Numbered from the stretch's first letter, positions 1 to 10,753 are shown. The stretch: 64,000 nt of DNA from Limonium bicolor (GCA_023374045.1 CM041776.1:47684171-47748170), one strand, 5' to 3'. Notes: generated from the sequence alone by a model not told the origin. Program-made: numbers and translations.

Positions 1-1821
1 ATAATATTATATGAGGTGGTATTAAATTATAGTTATGTATTAGGCTTAAAGAGTTACCTTTGAATTTCCAAGGTTTATATATAAACCATATTAAAATACA
101 TGCATAGTATTATTTGTCAATGATCAGAATGTAAATCTGAAATTGGGATTAAGTAGTTAATAAGTTAAAACTTAGGAAAAATTGTGATTAGGTTACATAA
201 AATGTTGCACAAATAGATCTTATTCTATAATTAATGATAAACAAATGTAATACGTATACATCTAAATATTCTTAATATATAAACCATAATAAAATAAGTA
301 AAATACTTTCACATCTAAATGTGAGGTGGATTAGTAAGTCTAGATTTAATCATTTCTTAACATTTATGGTATTGGAATATAACTTAATGTTTTAAGATAA
401 AATCATTAAAAGGATTATGATATAAAACTATATTAAACTATGATTTGGAAATTTATCTAAATAATAATCCTTAAGTTTCTTGGCATTAGATAAGCCATAT
501 GAAATACATTTATAACATTTATTACCAATACTTAGGATGTGAGTTTACAATTAAGTGAGGTATTTAGTAGTTAGAATTTATAGAAGGTTTATAAATAGGA
601 ATTTGATACTTAAAACCTTTGAACCTTTTATTAGGTAAAACTAAGTTATATAAGATATTATATTGATATACTTTACGGTAATGGGAAATAATGATGGGTT
701 ATTTGAATATAAAATATGAGAATTTTCATAATAGATTATCTTATTAAATAATTAACAATTTCACTTACGAACCAGAATTTAATTCTTTGATAAATTCTAC
801 TCTATGTAGATATATTGTCCATCCTAAATACAATAAAGGAAATTAATTTATTAGGTTATTCCTTTGAAACCTTAGGTTTTGTAAAACAATTTAAAACGTA
901 TTTAAGGCTTAAGTTTAATGAAGTTTAGTATAAAGGATTATGCATAGTCTATAGAGAGAATGTGTGTAAAAATAAAACATTTAGGAAATTAAATGTAAGT
1001 AAGGTTACATAGAAGGTTATACTAAACACCTTGTTGTATAGGTAATAATAAAACATATAATATACCTTGTGAATACTAAATGTAATATTAATTCGTTAAA
1101 TCTAAGTTAACTATAGTATAGTTATTCAGGATGAGAAGCAATTTAACATCTTATGACAAGTTTATTAGATGGTTGTAATTAAAAGCCATCCTGAACTAAG
1201 GATATGATAATTGAGTTTAGTGGCTCAACTAAGTTATAGTAAAATGTATCTACAACACTATGATTCCAATATACAAGATGTAGATCTTAATTAAGTTAAG
1301 GGGAAACTTAATCATGATGGTTTATTTGGTAATATTGATAAAGTACATAATCATTACATTGTGAATTAATAGTATAGTATTCTAAGATAAACCTATCGTG
1401 GGTCATAATATAATGTTTATTCTAGAATAAGAGTAAAAGTATTGATCTTAAGAATTGTTATTGAAAATTCTAAGATTTATTGAATAACATATAATGCACT
1501 TATGTTATAAAGGTCTTTAATGTGAGAATTATGGTTAAGTATGGGTAAAGTGGGTAAGGGTGGAACAATTAACAAGTGTTAATAAAATACATTCCTTGGT
1601 CTTACAACCGTGAGTTATACAACATTCTAAGACAAGTCAGAGGGTATACATAATATTTAAGTGAGGGCTTAAAAGACAATTGGGACTTAGAAATAAGAGT
1701 GGGGAGTTTAATTAAGCTTAACGTAGGCTACAAGTGATTGATGATAGACTACCTTTAATATTCTTCAGAGTACTGTTGATTGTTTGCGCAAGTTGACTAG
1801 AACTGCTACAGCGTTGTCCAG

Positions 1822-1889
1822 GTACGATTTCTCGTACTCAGCTTGATGTGTTTTGGACTTTATGGAATGTTTTGTACGATTTCTCGTAC
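1822..1889. repeat. Two identical small stem-loops in element I
   Basis: Two copies (1822-1837 and 1874-1889) have arms GTACG and CGTAC around the 6-nt loop ATTTCT. They resemble the 6-nt-loop hairpin arrays found upstream of the polypurine tracts of A and B. Confidence 0.7.
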
Positions 1890-2077
1890 TCTGTTACTTT
1901 TGCTGATTGACTTATGAGACATTTTCGAAAAACGCTAACTGACTCTAAGAGGAATTACTAAAAAGGAAATGGTTGTGTGACTAACTCAGCTTGTGTGACT
2001 AACTGAGCCTTGGATGTGAAACTTACATGGGTATTGGTTCCTTCTTTTTGGTGCCCCGCTAGCCATTGACTGCTTAG

Positions 2078-2150
2078 GGTTTACGCTTCTGCACTCTGTA
2101 GGACTGAGTGTTTTGGTATTGCTCTGGGTAGTTAGTGATCTAGTGGGAAT
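2078..2150 (+). repeat. Conserved ~75-bp block, copy 1 (element I)
   Basis: The block holds TTTACG, then CTGCACTCTGTAGGACTGAG, then TTTTGGTATTGC. The same series is at 8631-8729 in A and 27500-27584 in B, while the surrounding sequence is unrelated. It contains possible hairpin arms CACTC and GAGTG. Function is unknown. Confidence 0.75.
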
Positions 2151-2224
2151 TTGGAAAAGGTCAATTTTGATAGATTCTTCTTTCGACTCTGGATATCATT
2201 TCATCCATGAGCTAGTTCTTGAGC

Positions 2225-2229
2225 TTTCG
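2225..2229. repeat. Target-site duplication of element A (left)
   Basis: TTTCG directly precedes the TGAAATACCCC LTR start. The same five bases follow the LTR end GGGGTGTTACA at 20062-20066 (and at 33854-33858 in the duplicated copy). Confidence 0.93.
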
Positions 2230-2498
2230 TGAAATACCCCAAACCTTAATAAGCTGTTTAAACATTAAATAATAAATTGTTAAGACTAAAAAGAGTCTCA
2301 GAAACATTAGTAAACAATTTAATAAATAATAAATACAATTAATTGCCTAAAAGGCAATAAGGACAAAGTATGCTCTAAGCTTGGGATAATTTTGATTAAG
2401 GCTTGATGAACTTACCAAGGCCTTACTTATATATTAATGAGCCTATTGAATCAATTATCAAAGAAAACCGAGCTTGGAAACAAGTTAAAACGCAAAAT

Positions 2499-2522
2499 GT
2501 GCTTTAAGGAGTCTTAAAGCAC
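2499..2522 (+). promoter_or_regulatory. 10-bp stem-loop conserved in LTRs of A and D
   Basis: Arms GTGCTTTAAG and CTTAAAGCAC surround loop GAGT. It is repeated in the 3' LTR at 11020-11043. Element D has the same arms with loop AAGT (41454-41477, minus). A weaker version is in LTR C near 35735. The role is unknown. Confidence 0.75.
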
Positions 2523-3779
2523 GTTTTTGAGAAAAATTGTCTTGTAAATGAGTTTTGAATGGTTAAGTGACCATCGATACTCTTTTATTAATATGTGTAC
2601 TACTTAGTATCACATTTGGAAGTTTAAATTAATAAGAAATCAATATTTCACTCCTATGTGTTTTGTTATAGTGAATAGTAACTAAAATAAGCTAGTTTGT
2701 AACATATGTCAACATGTGTAATTTAATTGAACAATAAAGACTAAGTAACCCCTAATATTAAATGGGGGCCGGTTTTGCATGTGGTGAGTCACCACCCTTG
2801 CTAACTGATTGAGTAAATAAGTGAGTAATTGAAAAAGGCACTATTTGCTTTACGTAATTAATATCTTCAAAAAGCAACTACAATCAGTGATTCTTTTCAT
2901 TCCTTCATTTCCTCCTTGCTGTCTCACGTAGCCATCTCCTTCCTGCTCTCTTTCACGTAATGCAACAGCACCACCAGACTTCACCTTCAAATCCATGTAA
3001 CTCCTAGCTCACTTGTCCAAATCAAAAACTAAGACCACCAATCTCTTAGTCTCGTCAAGCTCTTCAACTTGGTCCTTTCAAGTCTTCAAGAGCTCCATTT
3101 TGGTGCCAAGAGGAATCTCCATGGAAGTAGCTTGAGTTCATCTTTCCATATATTATTGTGCTCCTTTGCTTCAAGGTAAGGAAACTCAAAGAAAAATGAT
3201 GTTTCCTCCATGTTTTATGTTGTTCGAAAATTTGCCTTAAATGGTGTTCTTACGTTGCCTTGTTCTAGCTTCATTCCAACCTTTCAAGGACTGGGTGGAG
3301 TCCTCTCTTGACACGTTTCCAAACTCTCTTCAAGTTCTAAGTTGACAAGCAAGCAAATATCCTTACCGATTTCTGAAACAGGAAAGAAATTGTGAGGAAA
3401 GGAGGTAATTATGCTAACCAAAAATAGCTTGAAATTCCTTTGGAAAATGAACGTATGTTGTCTACTGAAACTACCTAAAGAGCCAATGGTAAATGACTTA
3501 GAAAAATGTTCTCAAAGAGACTAGTAAAGGACATACGTATTATTGTGTGTATTTGCAGGTCAAAGGCAAATATATTGTGGGAAATTCAGTGTTTAAGATT
3601 TATGCATTTTAAGAGCCTAAGTGCTGTGCAATTTAAATTGTGCACTATGTTGTTATGTGGTGTATATTTGGTGAAGTTTTGAGTATAAGAGTGTACTGGG
3701 AAGTTTATACATATGATGGGTTTAAAGAACTTACGTAGCAGGACTTGAAAAATTGCAAGTACGTCGATTATGTAGGTTG

Positions 3780-4110
3780 GGTCCGGGACCTAAGTCATGG
3801 GTCATGTCCCGGACCAGAGGTGCAAAATAGGCCGAGAGTTATACATAGATATAGGTCCGGGACTTGGGTCTTGTACAAGGACCCGGACCACCCTCCTTAA
3901 ATCACCCGAGAGTTTTTTTGCCTAGACTGGTCCGGGACTTAGGACCTGTATGAAGTCCCGGACCACCCTGTTAAATGTAGCCGAGAGTACAAGACTGTCT
4001 TGGTCCGGGACTTAGGGTGAGTACAAGGTCCCGGACCACCCTATCAAAACATAGCGTGAGTTTGTGTAAGTGTTGATCCGGGACTTAAGGTAAGGACCAA
4101 GTCCCGGACC
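3780..4110 (+). repeat. Array of five 36-nt stem-loops in LTR A
   Basis: Stem-loops lie at 3780-3815, 3854-3889, 3929-3964, 4002-4037 and 4075-4110, spaced 73-75 bp. Each is exactly 36 nt. The outer arms are variants of GGTCCGGGAC and GTCCCGGACC; the middle is variable. Four of the spacers or their flanks carry a form of CCGAGAGT. The array is retained at 12284-12614 in the 3' LTR. It lies just upstream of a TATA-like box, so palindromic protein-binding sites are as likely as an RNA structure. Confidence 0.9.
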
Positions 4111-4132
4111 ACTCTAAAGATGTTGTTTAAGG

Positions 4133-4140
4133 TATAAAAA
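4133..4140 (+). promoter_or_regulatory. Candidate TATA box of LTR A
   Basis: TATAAAAA lies 22 bp after the last stem-loop of the array; the copy in the 3' LTR is near 12637. Position and sequence suit an LTR core promoter, but TATA-like strings are common in such AT-rich DNA. Confidence 0.4.
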
Positions 4141-5534
4141 TGATGTGTAAAGATGGGGACTGATAAGTAATGATGTTGTAAGGATGTTAAGGACATGTTA
4201 GATGTGATATAAACAACCAAGTGGGTGGAAAGTTGTAATAAAATGTAAAGTAAAACAAGTTAAAAATGTCAAGTTGTTTAACTAGTTAACGAGGGTAAGT
4301 TATGAGCATTAGACTTTAAACAAACATGTTACCCCGATGTTAATAAAAGTACATGTGATGTTGTCAGTTGTTCGAGAATTGCTCGAGGAACATAAATGGA
4401 CATGATAAAGTGGACTCCGGTGACAAGTATGGTTTTCTTGCAACCTGTGTCCTACCGGATTACACCGGCTTGTATGCCAATGTGTTTTTCTGTATGTTTG
4501 CCACGTTGTAAGATAAAACATGTAATGAGTTTATAGTAATTCATATATGTGGCGTGTTTAGTTCCGATACCATCCAACCTCGAAGTGTTAAACCTTAGCT
4601 AACTGAGTCTAGGATCACAGGAGAGTTTGGTATTCGGATTAAACGACCCGAACCGTGGGGCGTTCTAACCACGGCTATGCGTGAGTTAAATGTGTGGTTT
4701 GTGTATGTGAATGTAGGGATCTCCCTTGTATGTTTTAACCCAAGAGTAATACTGTATGGTGTGTAAGTACGATACTCCGTAGTGGAGTTCTAACGAAAAA
4801 TTAAAAGTAAGTATGTACTAACAGTAGTGAGGAATCCGGTTTGGCCGGTCGCGCGTTGTTTGGGAGTGGGTATCCTTTTTAGCTTTACCCTTCTCTCTGT
4901 TATGGTTGTTTCCCTCACGGGTTATGATCTCCCATTAGCTTATCCCAAAGCTTAGCTATTCTGACTTACGATCGGTTTAGGGGGAACATGTGTTTATGTG
5001 GTGTGTTCAGGTCACTAAATCCGATCCATCTTTAGGTAAGTTACTCGTCCGACTATTAGGGCGGTAATGAGTTTTGTTTTAACGAGCTTAACATGGGGTG
5101 ATATCATTCTCTAGGCTCACCAGTGTATTAACTATGTTTGGGCCGGTTCCTAAGAGATCCGTACCCGTTATGTATGTGTTATTTGTATGTTGCAAAGTTA
5201 TTGTGATGTGATGTTATATGTCGCTTAGAAGTGAAATATGAGGATCATGGATATGATTCCTAATATGTAAAAGAGACGTTTGTGGAAACCCGATAGTGGG
5301 TAAGTGTCGTCTATTGAGGAAATAGCTCCGTTAGAGGAGAAATACTATAGGGTGGAAGAACTCAAAGAGTGATTGGTTAAGTATGGATGAGCTATTTTTG
5401 TTAAGCCCATTGGGGTGAAATGTATTGTGTCGTGTGTTTATGTTTCACATGCTTGATTTAAATGTAATCAACTGCATGCTAAGACGACAAATAGTTGTGC
5501 GTGGCCGGGTAGCATGTGGGCTGCGGGATTACCA

Positions 5535-5592
5535 TACCAGAAGGTGCTGAAGCCCTCGGGGGGCCACCCTTTCTTTCCTTTTCTATTTCTGG
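5535..5592 (+). promoter_or_regulatory. Conserved LTR 3' module: TACCAG, GC hairpin, pyrimidine tract, CAGGT-like site
   Basis: TACCAG is followed by GCTGAAGCCC, GGGGGGCC, a pyrimidine run and CTGGT (CAGGT in the 3' LTR copy ending near 19702). The same order occurs in LTR B, LTR I and LTR D although the LTRs are otherwise poorly alike. It may mark the R/U5 end, a polyadenylation or termination structure, or a 3' splice site. Confidence 0.6.
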
Positions 5593-5957
5593 TTCAAGGA
5601 GCTGGAGCCGTTCGAGAGTAGGACGGGGTAGTTGTTGCGTACGGGTAATTGATGTAATCACTTGTAACCTGTAGGTGTAGTAAGACCGAAATTGTTCTCG
5701 GCATTAGTTGTAAATACTCGGTACAGTTGGAAGGTGTTTGTATAATGAATGTTGGTAGTAATAAAGGAGACGGTATTGTATAGTTGCTCGGGGATCTAGT
5801 CCATCAGACCGATACAGTTGTGTAAATGTTAGCCTTGTTAGCCACGTGGGTGGTTAACGGCGTGTAACACCGATGAGTTAAGTTATGTGATGATGTGTAT
5901 TTTCCGCTGCAGTTTAAATGTTAAGTATGTTGTTGTGTGTTGGGGTGTTACAAAAAG

Positions 5958-5970
5958 TGGTATCAGAGCG
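5958..5970 (+). other. Primer binding site, initiator tRNA-Met
   Basis: TGGTATCAGAGCG lies 5 nt after the LTR end. This is the usual tRNA-iMet PBS of plant chromoviruses. It is followed by a short inverted repeat in which AGAGCG is mirrored by CGCTCT. Confidence 0.93.
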
Positions 5971-6045
5971 AAGTGTCGCTCTGATGACTGAATTACCGAG
6001 CTTAGGAAGTACCGAGTTAGGATTTCAGTACATGTGGGTTAAGGG

Positions 6046-6246
6046 ATGAGTGATAGCGTGAGAGATACGCTAGTTAGGAGGACCAGTGAATATTGGAAAC
6101 CTACCATATACATCCCACCCTCCACAATCCCTGGTTATAACTTGGGGAAGAACGCCAGAGAGATGAAAGTCCTCTCTTACTCGGGAATACCCGATCTGGC
6201 TGTATTTAAATGTCCTTATAAGTACGGAGAGCCTGTCATACGGTAG
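6046..6246 (+). pseudogene. Decayed gag start of element A
   Basis: A 66-codon open stretch begins 75 nt after the PBS. Its middle (PPSTIPG..., SYSGIPDLAVF) lines up with the gag of element B (PHPPRPRE..., TYSGEPDPAALEKF). Only the N-terminal part is left; no capsid core or zinc knuckle follows. Element D keeps a still weaker copy at about 63300-63550 on the minus strand. The likeness is short, so this is a moderate call. Confidence 0.5.
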
Positions 6247-6734
6247 ATTCCGAAAGGTGTGAATCCCGAAGACGGTTCCCATTTTAACAATGTCTGCCGC
6301 ATAAGATAGCAAAAAGTGAAGAATTTTGTGTAAAAGAGAATAGAATTTCCAGCAACCTGGATCGACATGCCGAGCAGTCGAGAAAAACCAGCTTGCAACG
6401 CACCAAGCGTGCAACAGGCAAAAAGTGAGTAATGAAACCCGAGACAAGTGTCCACGGGACTACAATGTTAACTAATACACCAATGGTATACCGACCGAAT
6501 AAGGAACTACAACGTAGTATGAAGAGGATGTAATACTAAGTAAAAGGGGTCTCCTAGAAGGGGAAACACCTTAGTTAATGGTCACCATGTGAAAATAGTG
6601 AGAAAAAAAAAACCCAGAGGATTTATTGTTAAGACTGTGAGATCAAGTAAGGGCCAGCAAGGCCACTAATGTCAGAGTAAGCGGAAACAATACCGCAACC
6701 AATGTTTATTGAACCAGTAGCCAGTTAGTATGGC

Positions 6735-6754
6735 GCACTTGCCATGGCAAGTGC
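6735..6754. repeat. Perfect 20-bp palindrome
   Basis: GCACTTGCCATGGCAAGTGC is its own reverse complement. D has the same site with one change at 62603-62622 in the collinear place. Such a self-complementary loop downstream of the PBS could serve RNA dimerisation or packaging; this is inference. Confidence 0.85.
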
Positions 6755-8630
6755 CGCTATAACAAGGCTGTACGGGAAACTTAAAACAACTACATGTACT
6801 TAGTAAAGTAGCGTGAAGTTAAGTGAGACCAGCATAGTTGTGGAAGGGCTTAGTAGCCCGACCTCTACAATTGGAAGTACACCAGTCAGCAAGAAGCTAG
6901 ACTTGGCTAAAGCAAGGAAATGTTGTGAAGCCATGAGAATTATTCTTTTTAGACTTAAATTCATCTTCAAAACCTTTTTCCAAACCAAATTTTCTTTCAA
7001 ACCCAATTTACTTCCAACTTTCTTTGAAACCGAACTAGAAGACCTATACCAGCCTCAGTGCCACATGGTAGGTAAGTTATACCCAGTGACTTTTAAATAA
7101 CCGGATGGAAACCGGTAAACCCAAGGGTAACAACCCGAGTGACGGAATGCATACTATTGCAGGATAATATAAGGGAGTTGACAACAGAATACTTCACCTA
7201 GGCGCGTGACGGACACTACGAGTGTACCACCTGAATTGTGGGACGACCGCACTCCGATAGGAGCTTGTGGGCCTGGCAGACCTTCTTATAGGTTAACCGG
7301 GTAAGTAGCAATGTATCAACAGGATATCCCACATATGTATACGAGTGGAGTCTGAAACACGGGAAGTAGTCGACTCCATACTACGGACCGAAGTAAAAGT
7401 CAGACAAAGTAAAAATTACCAAGAATGGTAGAAGTAAAGAAACCAGTAAGGTCAATAAGACTACAAGAATCAGTGAATTTATTTTAAGGATATGTCTAAA
7501 GGTGAACAAGTGCGAAGTGCACTAGTTGGTAAATAAGGACATGGAATATGTCTTAAAAATCCTGAGGAATGAATGTGCAATGACCGGGATGAGACTCCCG
7601 AGATGATCACTAGAGATATCAATCTCCCTAAAGAGAATATATAACCCAGTCAGGAATGCAAGGAAATGCAGTTAATTAAAGGTACTCATAAGTGAAAGCC
7701 AGATGTAATGGCATAACCTGGTAACACCCAGGAGTTGTCCTTAAAGGGGTGTTTGGATCAACAGTGTTGAACGGAATAACATGACAGAAACGCGGGGGTT
7801 GAAACTACCACCCAGTTTAAACCTAAGGCGTCAGGAGGAAGTCTGACATCCTTGAAGGGACACCCCATGAAAGGCATAACGACCTTGTCATGGAGCCCAG
7901 TACAACCTGTAAACCGTGTAATATTGTTGGAAGAAGTAAATGAATGTGAACAGCCTATAAAGAGCAGAGCTCGAGGCAATAGGGCTTATAAGCCACAAGT
8001 AAAATGTCATAAGTGAATTTTGTCGACTACGAAAGTTTATGGTATATAAGTAATAAAAGCGGATAACGAACCACTATCTAAAGAGTGGGGATACCTCTTA
8101 GTATTGTGAAACCGCCAGAACGGTAGTAATGAGTAGGAATATGTCTAGAGAATATGTTAAGGGTTGACCATATCGTTATTACCCAGGAATGATGTGAGTA
8201 GGAAAAGTACGAAAAGGAGTGTTCATACCAGTTGTGGAGACCGAAGGGTAATAAGTCTAATAGCAACCACCAGAGGTGTGTGATGCTAAATGTGTAATGA
8301 GCAACGCTCAAGGACAGAAAGACCCGAAGAATAGAGTATTCAGTAATCAGCCAAATAAATGGCGAAACACAGTGTAATGGCGGAAGCTAATATAATAGCT
8401 GATGCAGTGTGAATTGATGTTATACAATGAGTAACCGCACGTGCGCAGTAAGCGACCGTTGCATGGTATTATTAAATAATAAAATGGCCAACAAGCACAG
8501 TTATGATTAGACACAATGAACATGTAAGATAAGTGATGACATACAGACTGGGCACAAGCCAGTACTTGATACTATGTGATAAGGAATAGTGTAAATCCCT
8601 TGCAATCGCATAAGAGATTTACTGCCAAGA

Positions 8631-8729
8631 GTTTACGCCTCTGCACTCTGTATGACTGAGTGTTTTGGTATTGCTCTTGTGCAATAATGATCGAGAGGGA
8701 TAGTTAGAAATTCGGGAAATGTCAATTGT
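8631..8729 (+). repeat. Conserved ~75-bp block, copy 2 (element A)
   Basis: It matches 2078-2150 and 27500-27584: TTTACGCCTCTGCACTCTG, then GACTGAGTGTTTTGGTATTGC. In A it lies upstream of the internal purine tract; in B it lies downstream of it. Confidence 0.75.
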
Positions 8730-9403
8730 GGTAGAAGTATAAAGAGAATTATAACAGGATAAAGACCGAAGCGTAGGAAATGCAAGGTCGTATCAATGGA
8801 AGGATACTTGATTCACAATAAGTGACTATAGTTACACAGTGTGTTAAATATTGGTATGGAATGTACCACAGTTGTTGAAAATGACTGAGCAAATACTACA
8901 TGTTAAGTAGTGGCTCAAATTCAACCGACAGCAAGTCGGAAGAAATCAAGTAAATCAGGGTGAGTACAGTAAGTTATCATGGAAATGCATAGAAAGTTGA
9001 AACTCACCGAGTTCGCGCATGGTAAGAAATACCACGTGTCGGTTGAGAAACCGTTATTACCTAGATAAGGGTGATAATCAGGAATGTACAATACAGTAGG
9101 AATAATGTATGAACAACTAAGTTCTAAATTATCAGGAATCGCATAGCAGAAACTACTGAGCCAGCGATCCAAGTGTTGGATGTGCGTTGTGAATATGAGT
9201 GAATGGCTAATTAGTAACGCCTAGAAGTTTCACAGGCCAGAATCGAAACTGGTTATGAATTAAATAAACTCTAAAGAGAATTCTTGGTTAGGGACTAAAC
9301 CGCCAATATGGCTAAGATCCTCAAACCGGAATACAGTGATTAATAAACCGCGTGGAGATTAAACACTTCACGCGGGGTGTTATAACACAGTGATTAAGTG
9401 ATT

Positions 9404-9440
9404 GATTACGTGGGCGTAATCCCTTTTAAGGGGGGTAGAG
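9404..9440 (+). promoter_or_regulatory. Internal hairpin-polypurine module of element A
   Basis: Arms GATTACG and CGTAATC (9404-9421) surround loop TGGG, followed by TTTTAAGGGGGGTAGAG (9424-9440). The purine tract is the same as the terminal one at 10737-10753, although no LTR follows. Copies exist in B (27167-27203) and D (42905-42941). In B it sits one base after the pol stop codon. Confidence 0.85.
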
Positions 9441-9930
9441 CGCAAAGCCACTTAGTGTCTATTACCGTACAAGTGTACGTGAACTATGGTGTGCATAGCA
9501 CAAAATAATTTGTTTTGATGATTGGTGTGTGTGTTACATAAACATACACATCATTCATGGTTTAATTGTGGTAATTACGCACAGAAGATGCGAATACCAT
9601 TGTGATGAATGTGTTCATTTTGGCAACAGTTTGTGTGAGAGTACAAGTGTGGGAGTAAAGAAACTCCCGGGGAACTAAACCCCGACAGTATATGTTCATA
9701 TGATACTAAATGTTAAACTGTGTGTTGTATTTTGATAAAATATATGTATATGTACAATATAGTGATCTATGAAAGGGTATGAAACCGACATAGAACCTAG
9801 TGAGAATAGATTCCCTAGGTAACTGGATTAAAGTGAATGGAGAATGATGGACGGAGTTCTATCCTTGGAGATGTAGTGACTATGACTAGAAAAACTAAAA
9901 GATAGAAAATGGCAAATGAGTGTATTAGTT

Positions 9931-10080
9931 GATGTTTGAAAATGAAGTGGGAGGTGGAACCTGATTTGCATGCGATCAAGGGAAGCCGAACACAAATTGG
10001 GGTGGAAGGATAGTTCAACATTGATGCTGATCACATCAGGGTTGGATGATTCTTGAAGCTCCCTACAAGTGGTCACAAAT
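9931..10080. repeat. Conserved ~150-bp non-coding block, copy A
   Basis: It is clearly similar to B 25598-25745 and D 42244-42393 (minus), better than the flanks. It contains a 19-nt hairpin at 10021-10039 (arms TTGATG and CATCAG, 7-nt loop). No shared frame is open on the element's sense strand; a short antisense stretch is partly shared but broken in D. Confidence 0.8.
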
Positions 10081-10381
10081 AACCACGCTGGAAAAAAGGG
10101 AATAAAGAGCATAAGTTGGACTTGGAGTTGTATGTGTTTTCAAAAGAGTTTTGAACCGGTATTTATAAAACGTCGATAGATACCTTACATAAATAAGTTC
10201 TCTTACTTAATCTCATAAGAAATTTTAAATTTAAGTGATTGCCTTGATCTCCCAAAGGAACGGGGACAATATGTGTCCATCGCGACCGGGTTCTGCGGGA
10301 GCACAGTGTATGAAAGAAATTTTTAGTTGTACATGCTAAGACATGTTGTGTGGAATGTGTAAGGAAAAAAAAATTTTAATT

Positions 10382-10627
10382 GGACCTGGAGTCCTAACGT
10401 GGTTAAGTCCGAAGTGTTATGTTATCAAGACCTATGTGTCTAAAGGATATTATGTTATCGAGACCTATGAGTCTAAATGTTGTTGTGTTGCCCAGACGTG
10501 AGAGTCTAAGGGTTGTTATGTATGTGCAAATGTTGTTAAGGTACCCGGACCATTAAGTCCGAGGTTACTATGTAAGTATGTTATGTTATGTATGGATGTG
10601 GATATGTTACTCGGACCGCTAAGTCCG
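10382..10627 (+). repeat. Array of short stem-loops before the polypurine tract of A
   Basis: Stem-loops: GGAC/GTCC (10382-10394, 5-nt loop), AGAC/GTCT (10428-10441), AGAC/GTCT (10461-10474), AGAC/GTCT (10494-10507), CGGAC/GTCCG (10546-10561) and CGGAC/GTCCG (10612-10627). The last five all have 6-nt loops. Both sides of the stems change together between units. Confidence 0.8.
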
Positions 10628-10716
10628 GGACTGTGATGTAAAGTATGTTTGGTTATGGAAGTGTTTTATTATACAAGTAATTCCCGTATTCTAACCCAAT
10701 GATATGTGGGAAGTGT

Positions 10717-10753
10717 GAACTTCGGGGACGAAGTTCTTTTAAGGGGGGTAGAT
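10717..10753 (+). promoter_or_regulatory. Terminal hairpin and polypurine tract of element A
   Basis: Arms GAACTTCG and CGAAGTTC (10717-10736) surround loop GGGA, then TTTTAAGGGGGGTAGAT abuts the LTR at 10754. D has the same hairpin with a compensated change (TTTG and CAAA). Confidence 0.92.

Larger units (their letters stand above)
1..2229. mobile_element. Left part of old element I (chromovirus-like, non-coding)
   Basis: This is AT-rich sequence with no credible reading frame. It is assigned to an old transposon because its right end carries a block at 2078-2150 that recurs in elements A and B, and because element A splits it from a continuation at 20067 with a TSD. The first 1.7 kb shows nothing I recognise. 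No LTR edge was found, so the extent of element I is unknown. Confidence 0.5.
2230..5952 (+). repeat. 5' LTR of element A
   Basis: It begins TGAAATACCCC and ends GGGGTGTTACA, directly before the PBS. It is near-identical to 10754-14051 plus 19653-20061. It contains a strong hairpin (2499-2522), a pyrimidine-rich stretch near 2890-3170, a good 5' splice-site-like CAAGGTAAGG near 3172, five 36-nt hairpins (3780-4110), a TATA-like box (4133) and a conserved hairpin/acceptor-like module near 5535-5592. Confidence 0.95.
5953..10753 (+). mobile_element. Internal region of element A, no intact coding capacity
   Basis: The region runs from the PBS to the last base before the 3' LTR, 4.8 kb. No frame over about 95 codons is open and none matches RT or integrase. 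It is collinear with the internal region of D on the minus strand: gag remnant, 20-bp palindrome, a shared block near 8071-8105 (D near 44850), internal purine tract, conserved 150-bp block, terminal purine tract. Shared structure without coding sequence suggests a family that has long spread in this non-coding form. Confidence 0.75.

Noticed and set aside
3780..4110. CRISPR-like array in LTR A
   Set aside because: Regular spacing, but the repeats are hairpins within a plant LTR and spacers share CCGAGAGT; there are no cas genes and the setting is eukaryotic.
4309..4521. 70-codon minus-strand frame present twice (also 12816-13028)
   Set aside because: Its identity only reflects the two LTRs of A. 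The sequence resembles no protein.
9828..10112. Antisense protein gene over the conserved 150-bp block
   Set aside because: The antisense frame is partly shared by A and D but has a stop in D and shifts in B; hairpin covariation explains the conservation better.
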